DNA of 10,859 nucleotides from Ruminococcaceae bacterium UBA6845 (lineage in GTDB: Bacteria > Bacillota > Clostridia > Oscillospirales > Acutalibacteraceae), in contig DKDP01000056.1 of NCBI GenBank assembly GCA_002449395.1, positions 1 to 10,859 of the forward strand, written 5' to 3'. The position numbers and the translations under genes were made by a program. The notes below the pieces were generated by a model. That model ran no database searches and had not been told where the DNA came from. It saw only the letters and a list, made by a program, of their open reading frames with translations. How positions within the stretch are numbered: the stretch's first letter is position 1; each line of letters opens with the position of its first letter. Positions 1-6,161 of this stretch are shown here, in pieces.

Positions 1-46
1 CGCCTAAGAAAATCCTGCCGACTTGTTGCTGTGCTCTGCAGATGAG

Positions 47-81
47 AAAAAAATAGGACACGAAAACAATATCGTGTCCTA
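47..81 (-). terminator. Rho-independent terminator of the AlaX-LOG operon
   Basis: A perfect 10-bp stem (TAGGACACGA at 54-63 pairing with 72-81) has an 8-nt loop. On the minus strand it is followed by seven U residues (A-run at 47-53). It lies just after the stop codon of the LOG gene and ends that transcript. Nothing recognisable is seen in bases 1-46. Confidence 0.93.
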
Positions 82-87
82 CAAAAT

Positions 88-672
88 TTATTTCATATTA
101 ATATCTTTAAACCTTGAAATCGGCGTATTTGTCGGATTGTAATTTTCAATATAATCAAGAATTTCGGCAGGGGAGTCGGAGATGAAAAACAGCTTTTTAC
201 ATTCTTCATTCATAAAATGATTGTCGATTCCGTTCTGAATGAATTTTTGAAGGCTGTCATAATAGCCGTTTGTGTTAAGAATTGCGATCGGCTTATTATG
301 TCGGTTGAGCTGTTTAAGAGTCAGAATTTCAAAAAATTCATCAAAGGTTCCGATGCCGCCGGGCGTGATTATAAATGCGTCGGAAAGCTCTTCCATTTTC
401 ATCTTTCTTTCACGCATATTTTTCGGGTAAATAAATTCGGTACAGTGCTCATAAAGAATGCCGTCAACATTAAAAAACTCGGGCGCAATTCCGATTATTT
501 TTCCGCCGTGTCTGTGTTCGCCTCTTGCAACGGCACCCATAAGGCCGTTATTACCGCCGCCGAATACCAGACCGATGCTTCTTTTTGCCATCTCCTCACC
601 GAGAAGCTCTCCGTCTTTGATAAACGACTGATCAATTGTTGTGCTTGAAGCACCGTAAACGCATATGTTCAT
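88..672 (-). CDS. LOG-family protein (putative cytokinin riboside 5'-monophosphate phosphoribohydrolase / nucleotide-binding Rossmann protein)
   Basis: This is a 194-residue cytosolic Rossmann-fold protein of the LOG family (formerly mis-named lysine decarboxylase). Family members cleave the N-glycosidic bond of nucleoside 5'-monophosphates, releasing base and ribose phosphate. Visible signatures are GGGNNGLMG (residues 38-46), MRERK (86-90) and the hallmark PGGIGTFDE (104-112), whose E112 is the usual catalytic glutamate. Length matches the family (about 180-200 residues). The ATG at 672 is preceded on the minus strand by a perfect AGGAGG (plus-strand 679-684) with 6-nt spacing. It starts 23 bp after the stop of the AlaX-like gene and is probably co-transcribed with it. 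The physiological substrate in bacteria is generally unclear, so only the family is secure. Confidence 0.93.
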   Translation of the reverse strand: MNICVYGASSTTIDQSFIKDGELLGEEMAKRSIGLVFGGGNNGLMGAVARGEHRHGGKIIGIAPEFFNVDGILYEHCTEFIYPKNMRERKMKMEELSDAFIITPGGIGTFDEFFEILTLKQLNRHNKPIAILNTNGYYDSLQKFIQNGIDNHFMNEECKKLFFISDSPAEILDYIENYNPTNTPISRFKDINMK

Positions 673-695
673 TATAAACCTCCTGATAGTACACC

Positions 696-1850
696 TTAAA
701 AATTTTCCTTAAAATATTTTTCAATTTCCTCTTTAGATGCGGCTGCATTGCCCTGCAAAAGTTCGGACGATCCGCCGCCCTTTCCGCTGAGTGCCGATGT
801 GATATCACGTGATTTTTCACGCAGATCAATATTTTTGGATGCAATTGCAAATCTGTAACCCGCCTTATCATTGCCTGTAAAGCCGGCGCAAAGTTTTGAT
901 GTCTTTTCCGCCCCGTTCAGAACCAATTTACGCAGGTCGTTCATATCTGTATCGGCTTCAAAAATCAGTATGCAGTCGTCCGTTTTTTCGATTGCCGAAG
1001 CCTTAAGCTGAGCAATTTCTCTTTTAAGAGCCGCCAGTTCAATTTTGAGAGTGTTCTGCTCTTCATTAAATCTTTCAAAAGCCTCTGCGGTTTCATTTTG
1101 TTTTGCGCAGAGTGAATTTGCAACGATCCTAAGATTACTATATTTTATTTCGTAATCCTCAAGCGCCTTGTATCCGCAAAGCAGATGCACTCGTATTCCT
1201 CCACGGTGTCTTGCAAAGTCAAGTATTTTTATTATACCGATTTCGCCGCTTGAATATACGTGCGGAGCGCAGCAGGCGCAGACATCGTAGCCCTCAATTG
1301 TCACTATTCTGACATCCTCGGTCAGCTCTAACTTACTGCGATAGTTGAGATTTTTAAGTGTCGCATCGTCGGGATATTCGCAGATAAATCTGACGTTTTT
1401 GTAAATCGCTTCATTGGCTCTTTTTTCAACGTCAAGGAGCTGATCTCTTGTCAGTTCGCCGTTAAAGTCGATTGTAACATCGTCTCCCATATGAAATCCG
1501 ACATTTTCGTACCCGTAAAGACTGTGAACTATTCCCGAAACTATATGCTCACCCGAGTGATTCTGCATTCTGCGGAAACGCTGATCCCAGTCAATACGAC
1601 ATTCGACCTCCGTGTTCACGGCAACGGGCGTTTCGGAATAATGTGTTATTACCTTGTCGTTTATCTGAACGTCGAATATATGTGCATTTCCGATGAATCC
1701 CGTGTCGGCAGGCTGTCCGCCGCCCTCGGGGAAAAACGCTGTTTTATCAAGCACAATGCCGTAGCTTTCGCCGATTTTTTGACAATCGAGAACAGTTGCT
1801 TTAAAGGTATTTATGTGGCTGTCCCTGTCATAAATTTTCTCAGTTATCAT
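696..1850 (-). CDS. Alanyl-tRNA editing protein, AlaX type with DHHA1 domain
   Basis: This 384-residue protein resembles the editing half of alanyl-tRNA synthetase and should hydrolyse mischarged Ser- or Gly-tRNA(Ala) in trans. It opens with the AlaRS-like barrel carrying FFPEGGGQPADTG (39-51). The zinc-binding editing site follows: HSGEH (H98, H102) plus CCAPH (C193, H197), which corresponds to the family CxGTH motif and precedes SSGEIG. Residues about 235-285 form a charged coiled coil. A C-terminal DHHA1 domain contains a glycine-rich GKGGGSSELLQG segment near the end. There is no aminoacylation domain, so it is a free-standing editor and not a truncated synthetase; the length fits long AlaX (AlaX-L) proteins. 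The ATG at 1850 has a moderate upstream GGAAGTGAG. It is the first gene of an operon with the LOG protein, driven by a promoter at 1878-1906. Confidence 0.93.
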   Translation of the reverse strand: MITEKIYDRDSHINTFKATVLDCQKIGESYGIVLDKTAFFPEGGGQPADTGFIGNAHIFDVQINDKVITHYSETPVAVNTEVECRIDWDQRFRRMQNHSGEHIVSGIVHSLYGYENVGFHMGDDVTIDFNGELTRDQLLDVEKRANEAIYKNVRFICEYPDDATLKNLNYRSKLELTEDVRIVTIEGYDVCACCAPHVYSSGEIGIIKILDFARHRGGIRVHLLCGYKALEDYEIKYSNLRIVANSLCAKQNETAEAFERFNEEQNTLKIELAALKREIAQLKASAIEKTDDCILIFEADTDMNDLRKLVLNGAEKTSKLCAGFTGNDKAGYRFAIASKNIDLREKSRDITSALSGKGGGSSELLQGNAAASKEEIEKYFKENF

Positions 1851-1877
1851 TTGCTCACTTCCTTATTTATCTACGCT

Positions 1878-1906
1878 ATTGTATCACAGAGCAATTAAAA
1901 ATGCAA
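1878..1906 (-). promoter_or_regulatory. Promoter for the AlaX-LOG operon
   Basis: Read on the minus strand, a -35 TTGCAT (1901-1906) and a -10 TACAAT (1878-1883) are separated by exactly 17 bp. A TG one base upstream of the -10 gives an extended -10 element. It lies about 28 bp before the start codon and is arranged back-to-back with the promoter of the divergent peptidase gene. The -35 is weak. Confidence 0.6.
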
Positions 1907-1914
1907 TTCGTTGA

Positions 1915-1943
1915 TTGACATAACAGATGCTTGCTGATAAAAT
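1915..1943 (+). promoter_or_regulatory. Sigma-A promoter of the YgjP-like peptidase gene
   Basis: A perfect -35 TTGACA (1915-1920), a 17-bp spacer and a -10 TAAAAT (1938-1943) stand just upstream of the ATG at 1962. Transcription would start near 1950, inside or just before the ribosome binding site (GGTGGTG at 1950-1956), so the 5' leader is very short. Confidence 0.75.
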
Positions 1944-1961
1944 ATTTCCGGTGGTGATATT

Positions 1962-2474
1962 ATGGAATATACCGTTATCCGATCAAAGCGAAAGACGGTA
2001 GCTTTACAGATTAATCCCGAGGGAGAGTTGATTGTCAGGGCGCCGATGAGATTCCCGGAGCGAAAGATAAAAAAGCTGATAGAAGAACACCGATCGTGGA
2101 TTGATAAAAAGATGAAAGAAAGTCTTGAAAGAAGAGAAAATCATCCGGTGCTTGCCGAAGAAGAAATTGCGGAATTTAAAGAGCAGGCGAGGGAGCTGCT
2201 GCCCGAACTGACAAGAAAATATGCAGAACTAATGGGCGTTGAATACGGTTCGGTGAAAATCACATCCGCTCAAAAGCGTTTCGGCTCGTGCAGCGGAAAA
2301 AATAATATCTGCTATTCTTATATTCTGATGCAGTACCCGATTGAAGCGATTGAGTATGTTGTTGTTCACGAATTGGCTCACACGGTACATCACGATCACA
2401 GCCGTGACTTCTATAATTTGATCGCAAGATATTTGCCCGACTATAAGCAGAGAGAAAAGCTGTTAAAAAAATAG
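1962..2474 (+). CDS. YgjP/SprT-like zinc metallopeptidase (M48-related, DUF45)
   Basis: This is a 170-residue protein of the YgjP-like metallopeptidase family. Zinc ligands are seen in HELAH (H136, H140, with catalytic E137) and in HDHSRDFY, where H146 is the likely third ligand. The N-terminal RSKRKTVALQI and the central QKRFGSCSGKNNICYSY (104-120) are also typical of the family. There is no signal peptide or membrane segment, so it is predicted to be cytosolic. It is shorter than the common form of about 230 residues, but the order of motifs is complete. The ATG at 1962 follows GGTGGTG with a few bases of spacing. It stands alone between a divergent operon and a convergent gene. The substrate is unknown; fold and zinc chemistry are well supported, physiological role is not. 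Confidence 0.9.
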   Translation: MEYTVIRSKRKTVALQINPEGELIVRAPMRFPERKIKKLIEEHRSWIDKKMKESLERRENHPVLAEEEIAEFKEQARELLPELTRKYAELMGVEYGSVKITSAQKRFGSCSGKNNICYSYILMQYPIEAIEYVVVHELAHTVHHDHSRDFYNLIARYLPDYKQREKLLKK

Positions 2475-2508
2475 GTTCAAAAGTCGTAAGAAGTTATTGC
2501 TGTGCGTG

Positions 2509-2621
2509 GGCTCCTCCTGTGGGGGAGCTGTCAGCGCAGCTGACTGAGGGAGTGAGTCCTTATCAGACCTAAACTCCTTCCGTCACGATTTCTTCGTGTC
2601 ACCTCCATCAAAGGGGAGGCT
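2509..2621. repeat. Structured dispersed intergenic repeat (MITE-like)
   Basis: This GC-rich block has complementary ends (GGCTCCTCC at 2509-2517 and GGGGAGGCT at 2613-2621, imperfect). Two clean internal hairpins are GTCAGC/GCTGAC (2530-2535 with 2539-2544) and CACGA/TCGTG (2584-2588 with 2594-2598). The wording resembles the 'GGGGGAGCTGTCAGC' palindromic intergenic repeats seen in many gut Clostridia genomes; this is recognition from memory, without a search. It carries no coding potential. The sequence on either side (2475-2508 and 2622-2700) shows nothing else recognisable. Confidence 0.6.
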
Positions 2622-2701
2622 ACGAAGATTCTATACAAAAAGAAATAAATTATGAATTATTTTGATTTAATCTAACATTTTTATCATTACTAAAAAAATA
2701 A

Positions 2702-2735
2702 GCTCACAAAGCCCGAAAGCCTTGTGAGCATTTTT
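2702..2735. terminator. Bidirectional terminator between convergent genes
   Basis: GCTCACAA (2702-2709) pairs with TTGTGAGC (2722-2729), with a short inner G-C extension across one mismatch. A T-run (2731-2735) follows on the plus strand and an A-run (about 2693-2699) precedes it, giving U-tracts in both directions. It serves the peptidase gene (plus) and the aldolase gene (minus). Confidence 0.88.
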
Positions 2736-2742
2736 ATTCGGA

Positions 2743-3642
2743 TTAAAGAAGTTCGTGTGCCTTTGCGTACTCGTAGAAAGCCTGGAGACTTCTGATTCTC
2801 GGTGCACTGAGCGTTGAACCGGCTCTTGTTACGGTTGTGAACGGAATGCCCTGAAGCTGAACAAGATACTTTGCGCTTGCGTTAAAGCCGCTGTCGATAG
2901 CGCAGTCGAGGAGAATGATCTCGTTGAAGGTTTCTCTTGCCTTCTTCATATCCTTCTCTACAAAATACTCGTCATACATCTTGCGGAAAAGGTTTACGCC
3001 GCAGGATGTCGGTGTTGCACAAACTCCTCTTGCGCCTGCATCGTATGCGTCAAGAAGAAGAGGAATGTTAGCCTGAAGAACAGCCGAATCGCCCTGAACG
3101 GCGATTTTATCCTTAATGCCGTCCATTGTACAGGTCGTGTCCTTGATTCCGTGGAATCTGCCTGTCTTAACAAGCTCACCGTAAGCCTTGCCTGACATAT
3201 GGCAATGATCAAATCCGGGGAACTCATAGAGAATAATCGGAAGATTTGTGTATCCTGCAAGCTCAGAGAGGTTTTCAACAATTCTCTTGTCGCAGTTTCC
3301 GTAATCTCTTGCAACAAAAACAAGGCCGTCAACGCCTGTCTGTTCCATACGCTTAACCTCTTCAACCTGCTCTTTCCAAGTCGGCTCAAGGTTTGCCGTT
3401 GCAACGATCTCAACGCCGTTTGCGTGCTTAACCGCTGTCTCTGCGCACTTGATTCTTTCGTCAAGAGTGAGGCAAGTCATTTCCGAGCTGCCGCATACCG
3501 AGAAAAGGTGATGTGCGCCCCTTGCTGCCTGAAACTCAACGTACTGTGCATATGTATCATAGTTGATGGATCTGTCTTCATTGAATGGGGTAAGAAGAAG
3601 GGCATAAACGCCTCTGTATTCTTCCGCTTTACCTGTAAACAT
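2743..3642 (-). CDS. Dihydrodipicolinate synthase / N-acetylneuraminate lyase superfamily aldolase
   Basis: This is a 299-residue class I aldolase of the DapA/NAL superfamily (TIM barrel, cytosolic). The Schiff-base lysine is K167 in HGIKDTT, and the proton-relay tyrosine is Y139 in ILYEFPGF. The substrate-pocket loop reads CGSSEMTCLT (50-59) instead of the GTTGE typical of true DapA. The arginine that binds the semialdehyde carboxylate in DapA (in YNVPSRT) is also missing. The substrate is therefore probably another 2-oxo acid, and lysine synthesis is unlikely to be its role. The length is normal. The ATG at 3642 has AGAGGTG upstream at normal spacing. It has its own promoter at 3685-3713, but no terminator separates it from the upstream phosphodiesterase gene, so read-through is possible. 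Confidence 0.9.
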   Translation of the reverse strand: MFTGKAEEYRGVYALLLTPFNEDRSINYDTYAQYVEFQAARGAHHLFSVCGSSEMTCLTLDERIKCAETAVKHANGVEIVATANLEPTWKEQVEEVKRMEQTGVDGLVFVARDYGNCDKRIVENLSELAGYTNLPIILYEFPGFDHCHMSGKAYGELVKTGRFHGIKDTTCTMDGIKDKIAVQGDSAVLQANIPLLLDAYDAGARGVCATPTSCGVNLFRKMYDEYFVEKDMKKARETFNEIILLDCAIDSGFNASAKYLVQLQGIPFTTVTRAGSTLSAPRIRSLQAFYEYAKAHELL

Positions 3643-3684
3643 TTTAACACCTCTGAAAATTTTTAGCTTTTTTAAGCCTTATTC

Positions 3685-3713
3685 ATAATACACTGAATGT
3701 ATAATAAAATCAA
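3685..3713 (-). promoter_or_regulatory. Promoter of the aldolase gene
   Basis: On the minus strand, a -35 TTGATT (3708-3713) and a -10 TATTAT (3685-3690) are separated by 17 bp, about 43 bp before the start codon. The -35 lies immediately after the stop codon of the phosphodiesterase gene. Confidence 0.65.
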
Positions 3714-3716
3714 GTA

Positions 3717-4445
3717 TTATTTCATCGAATCTATGACTTTTTTTGCCATATCGGGGTAATTTCCGATAACCGAGTCAACACCGAGCTTATAAAGTCTTGC
3801 AACGCTGTCCTCATCGTTGACAGTCCACGTGTTGATCTCTATGCCGTTGGCTTTCATCTCACCGACGGTCTCCTCGGTCAATGTCCAATGCATCGGGTGA
3901 ATACATTCAATTCCGTGAGCCTTTGTGTATTTACCAAATTCAAGAATCCAGCTTTCCTCAAGAAATCCGCACTTTACGTTCGGATTGATTGCTTTAAAGC
4001 GCATCACGCTGTAATGGTTGAAGCTCGAAATTATAATTCTGTCCTCAAGACCAAATTCAACAATCATATCGTTTACGGCTTTTTCAATACCGGGATACTC
4101 GTAAACACCTGTTTTAAGCTCAATATTTGTGATGAATCCGTCAATAGGCTTGATATATTCAAAATATTCACGCAGGGTTGGGATCCTGTTCACTCCGTAA
4201 ACGCCCTTGAAGCCCGCAGAAGCATCGAAAGCCCGAAGCTCCGAAAGAGTGTAGTCTCTGACAAAACCCGTTGAATCGCACGTTCTGTCAATTCTCTCGT
4301 CGTGAATTACAACGAGTTCGCCGTCCTTTGAAAAATGCACGTCAAGCTCAATTCCGTCTGCACCTGCTTCAACTGCTTTTCTGAAAGCAAGCATAGTGTT
4401 TTCGGGATATTTTCCGCTGAAGCCTCTGTGGCCGAAATTTAACAT
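3717..4445 (-). CDS. Glycerophosphodiester phosphodiesterase (GDPD family)
   Basis: This is a 242-residue enzyme that hydrolyses glycerophosphodiesters to sn-glycerol 3-phosphate and an alcohol. It has the full GDPD signature: HRG (6-8), PENT (14-17), the metal ligands E33 and D35 in GIELDVH, and the second catalytic histidine H48 in VVIHDERIDRT. The C-terminal TWTVN and a closing GNYPD (family xTDxP) complete the TIM barrel. No signal peptide is present, so this is a cytosolic form of about the usual length (240-250 residues). The ATG at 4445 is preceded by AAGGAGA that overlaps the stop codon of the ylmH-like gene 13 bp upstream. The two genes are thus one operon and probably translationally linked. 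Confidence 0.94.
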   Translation of the reverse strand: MLNFGHRGFSGKYPENTMLAFRKAVEAGADGIELDVHFSKDGELVVIHDERIDRTCDSTGFVRDYTLSELRAFDASAGFKGVYGVNRIPTLREYFEYIKPIDGFITNIELKTGVYEYPGIEKAVNDMIVEFGLEDRIIISSFNHYSVMRFKAINPNVKCGFLEESWILEFGKYTKAHGIECIHPMHWTLTEETVGEMKANGIEINTWTVNDEDSVARLYKLGVDSVIGNYPDMAKKVIDSMK

Positions 4446-4458
4446 ATAACCGTCTCCT

Positions 4459-5217
4459 TTATAAGTATTTTTTTATTGTGAAAGACTGACGTCCTTTTTT
4501 TGTGATCCCGTCGTCCTCGATAATAAGCACCTTGCCTTTACCTCTGACAACGACCTTGGAGCTGAACGGCACCTTAAAGTCAACCTTTATAATCTGCACT
4601 CCGTTTATGTAAACCTCGCCTGCGGTTATCCTGCGAACGGCTTCACTGCGTGAAAAAGAAAAACAGGAGGAGACAACGGCGTCGGCTCGCATTGAGGAAA
4701 CAAAACAGCGTTTAAGCTCAAATTTTTCCTCACTTTTTACGCTTTCAAAGCTGTCAAGAATGTGAGTATGAACAGTGCCCCTGCCGACCGAGATAAGATT
4801 TTCACAAAGATACTTTGCAACGCTTTTTATTGCAGCGGTCGTGCAGCCTTTGCCGTCGATCAGAATATCGCCGAGCATTTCCCGCTTGATTCCGAGACCC
4901 ATTATCGCACCGAGATAATCACGGTGTGAGAGGGTTGAAAAATTGTCCTTGTCGATCCTGACGGGCACAATGGGCATATCGTCAAAAGTCCTTAAGAAAT
5001 CGGCATCGGCATAGTCGGGGAGAAAGATGACTGTCCTGCGCTCGCAGTCCTCAAAGCCGCCGTAGAGCTCAAATTTAATATGATGTTTTGAAAGATACTG
5101 AATAGCCTTGCTCTGCTGATAAATATCGAGAAAATTGGTGTTTGAAATGTAATTGCAGTTTTCACATTCTCTGATCTTATCATCCAGCACAGCATAAAGA
5201 AGCTCGTCCTCGGTCAT
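4459..5217 (-). CDS. ylmH: YlmH-family RNA-binding protein with C-terminal S4 domain
   Basis: This 252-residue protein belongs to the YlmH family, known as an S4-domain RNA-binding protein linked to cell division clusters and, more recently, to rescue of obstructed peptidyl-tRNA 50S subunits. The N-terminal half carries the family segments FLDIYQQSKA (usually FLDPxE), YGGFEDCERR and GLGIKREMLGDI (around 110-121). Residues about 180-240 form the S4 fold, with SRSEAVRRITAGEVYINGV as the RNA-binding helix-turn and strand. The length matches the family. GGAGG lies 6 nt upstream of the ATG at 5217. It is the first gene of an operon with the GDPD enzyme, driven by the promoter at 5245-5273. The division-gene neighbours seen in Bacillus are absent here. 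Confidence 0.92.
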   Translation of the reverse strand: MTEDELLYAVLDDKIRECENCNYISNTNFLDIYQQSKAIQYLSKHHIKFELYGGFEDCERRTVIFLPDYADADFLRTFDDMPIVPVRIDKDNFSTLSHRDYLGAIMGLGIKREMLGDILIDGKGCTTAAIKSVAKYLCENLISVGRGTVHTHILDSFESVKSEEKFELKRCFVSSMRADAVVSSCFSFSRSEAVRRITAGEVYINGVQIIKVDFKVPFSSKVVVRGKGKVLIIEDDGITKKGRQSFTIKKYL

Positions 5218-5244
5218 ATTTTTCCTCCGTTGTTTTATAGCTGT

Positions 5245-5273
5245 ATTTTATATCTTTTCGGATAATAAATCAA
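5245..5273 (-). promoter_or_regulatory. Promoter of the ylmH-GDPD operon
   Basis: On the minus strand, a -35 TTGATT (5268-5273), a 17-bp spacer and a -10 TAAAAT (5245-5250) stand about 28 bp upstream of the start codon. It has the same TTGATT -35 as the aldolase promoter. Confidence 0.65.
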
Positions 5274-5342
5274 TAGATATAGGCACATAATAATTGCCAG
5301 ACATAAAATATCCCTGAAATTGAGAATATTTTAAAAAAATGC

Positions 5343-5371
5343 TTGACTTTTCAACTTGTTTGATGTATTAT
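5343..5371 (+). promoter_or_regulatory. Promoter of tRNA-Lys
   Basis: A -35 TTGACT (5343-5348), a 17-bp spacer and a -10 TATTAT (5366-5371) place the transcription start about 18 nt upstream of the mature tRNA 5' end. Confidence 0.8.
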
Positions 5372-5395
5372 ATTCAAGCGTTAAACACGCAGCAC

Positions 5396-5471
5396 GATTC
5401 ATTAGCTCAGTTGGCAGAGCACTTGACTTTTAATCAAGGTGTCCGGGGTTCGAATCCCCGATGAGTCACCA
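5396..5471 (+). tRNA. tRNA-Lys (anticodon TTT)
   Basis: This is a complete 76-nt cloverleaf. The acceptor stem GATTCAT (5396-5402) pairs with ATGAGTC (5461-5467) with one G-T pair. The anticodon stem CTTGA/TCAAG encloses the loop CTTTTAA, with anticodon TTT at 5429-5431. The T-arm is CCGGGGTTCGAATCCCCG, and CCA is encoded at 5469-5471. It has its own promoter and terminator. It is intact, and it sits exactly at the border between housekeeping DNA and the putative mobile element, the usual position for a tRNA used as an integration target. Confidence 0.98.
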
Positions 5472-5475
5472 AAGA

Positions 5476-5524
5476 AACCGTTGATAAATAAGGCTTTGAG
5501 CCGATTTATCAGCGGTTCTTTTTT
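5476..5524 (+). terminator. tRNA-Lys terminator
   Basis: A 14-bp stem (5476-5489 with 5504-5517, one G-U pair) is extended by GGC/GCC around a short loop and followed by six T residues (5519-5524). It begins five bases after the tRNA. If the element had entered inside the tRNA, this terminator would have to be element-borne; otherwise the insertion point lies downstream of it. Confidence 0.93.
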
Positions 5525-5541
5525 ATAAGATAATAGCTGTT

Positions 5542-5593
5542 AAGTGGTAAATTTACACTCTTTAAAGGTCAAAAGTGGTAAATTTACCACTTT
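5542..5593. promoter_or_regulatory. Tandem palindromic repeats, likely operator or iteron-like site
   Basis: The 15-mer AAGTGGTAAATTTAC occurs twice, at 5542-5556 and 5573-5587, exactly 31 bp apart (about three helical turns). The second copy sits in a perfect 22-bp palindrome at 5572-5593, with core AGTGGTAAATTTACCACT. The first copy keeps the inner palindrome GTAAATTTAC (5547-5556), but its right arm is missing one C. This looks like a pair of dimer-binding sites upstream of the small HTH gene. It could be the operator of that protein, a recombination accessory site, or part of a replication origin; the sequence does not decide. Confidence 0.7.
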
Positions 5594-5633
5594 GCTATTT
5601 TATGCTGTTTTTCCACTTGAGGGCAAAAATCCA

Positions 5634-5663
5634 AAAAAATTTTTTCAACAAACATATTATAAT
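5634..5663 (+). promoter_or_regulatory. Possible -10 element with adjacent A/T tract upstream of the HTH gene
   Basis: A perfect TATAAT (5658-5663) lies about 50 bp before the start codon. A self-complementary AAAAAATTTTTT (5634-5645), expected to be intrinsically bent, lies where the spacer and -35 would be. No recognisable -35 is present at 17 bp, so expression may depend on an activator, possibly acting at the palindromic repeats upstream. Confidence 0.35.
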
Positions 5664-5713
5664 AGAGCTCTTTTTTACAGAGAGAGCAAAAATTATAATT
5701 ATCAGGAGGATTC

Positions 5714-6001
5714 ATGCACATGGATTTGAGAGCACAATGCGCCGATATGGCCGGTGTAACGCCCAGAAATGAGTTATATAGGAGTAAAAATAAAAAGTAC
5801 ATATACAACATCCCAAAAATGGAGCCGGTTACATATACCTTGCAAGATATGAAATCAATGCTACAAATGAGTGCCCAAGGCGTTCGTAGATTTATCTCGG
5901 AAAACAATATCCCTACTATCCGGGATGGAAAGAGCAAAATTCTTGTCCTTCGTTCTGCTTTCGATGACATCGTCCAAAAACGCTATGGCTTTTCAGCGTA
6001 A
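5714..6001 (+). CDS. Small excisionase-like helix-turn-helix protein
   Basis: This 95-residue basic protein has a C-terminal winged HTH of the excisionase / HTH_17 (MerR-like) type in residues 41-88: YTLQDMKSMLQMSAQGVRRF, then ISENNIPTIRDGKSKILVLR, then a short helix. The pattern (helix, turn, recognition helix, 'IPxxRxG' wing, 'RSAFDDIV' final helix) is characteristic of recombination directionality factors and small element regulators. The N-terminal 35 residues are unassigned. A strong AGGAGG at 5704-5709 precedes two in-frame ATGs, at 5714 (4-nt spacing) and 5720 (10-nt spacing), so either may be used. Lying between the tRNA and the polymerase gene, it may promote excision, repress the polymerase, or both. 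Confidence 0.75.
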   Translation: MHMDLRAQCADMAGVTPRNELYRSKNKKYIYNIPKMEPVTYTLQDMKSMLQMSAQGVRRFISENNIPTIRDGKSKILVLRSAFDDIVQKRYGFSA

Positions 6002-6161
6002 CGATATTAATTTGTTAATGTCCAGAATATTATTTTAACTAATTATACAAATAGTGAAAAATAAATTGTATTTTAAAAAATAAATCTCGTCAAACATATT
6101 TACATACGAGGGGGAAAATTGTCGGCCTCTTCGAAAAAAAATATGTAAAGGAGGGATTCTT

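Noticed and set aside
1491..1898. Open frame on the plus strand opposite the AlaX-like gene
   Set aside because: It mirrors a gene with full family motifs, runs through the divergent promoter region and lacks a ribosome binding site.
5584..5970. Open frame on the minus strand opposite the HTH gene
   Set aside because: It overlaps the better-supported HTH gene, has no ribosome binding site and its translation shows no recognisable domain.
5993..6001. TCAGCGTAA at the end of the HTH gene matches nine bases of the 15-bp repeat, suggesting a third recombinase site
   Set aside because: The match is only nine bases, lies in coding sequence and includes the stop codon; such a match is expected by chance in a window this size.
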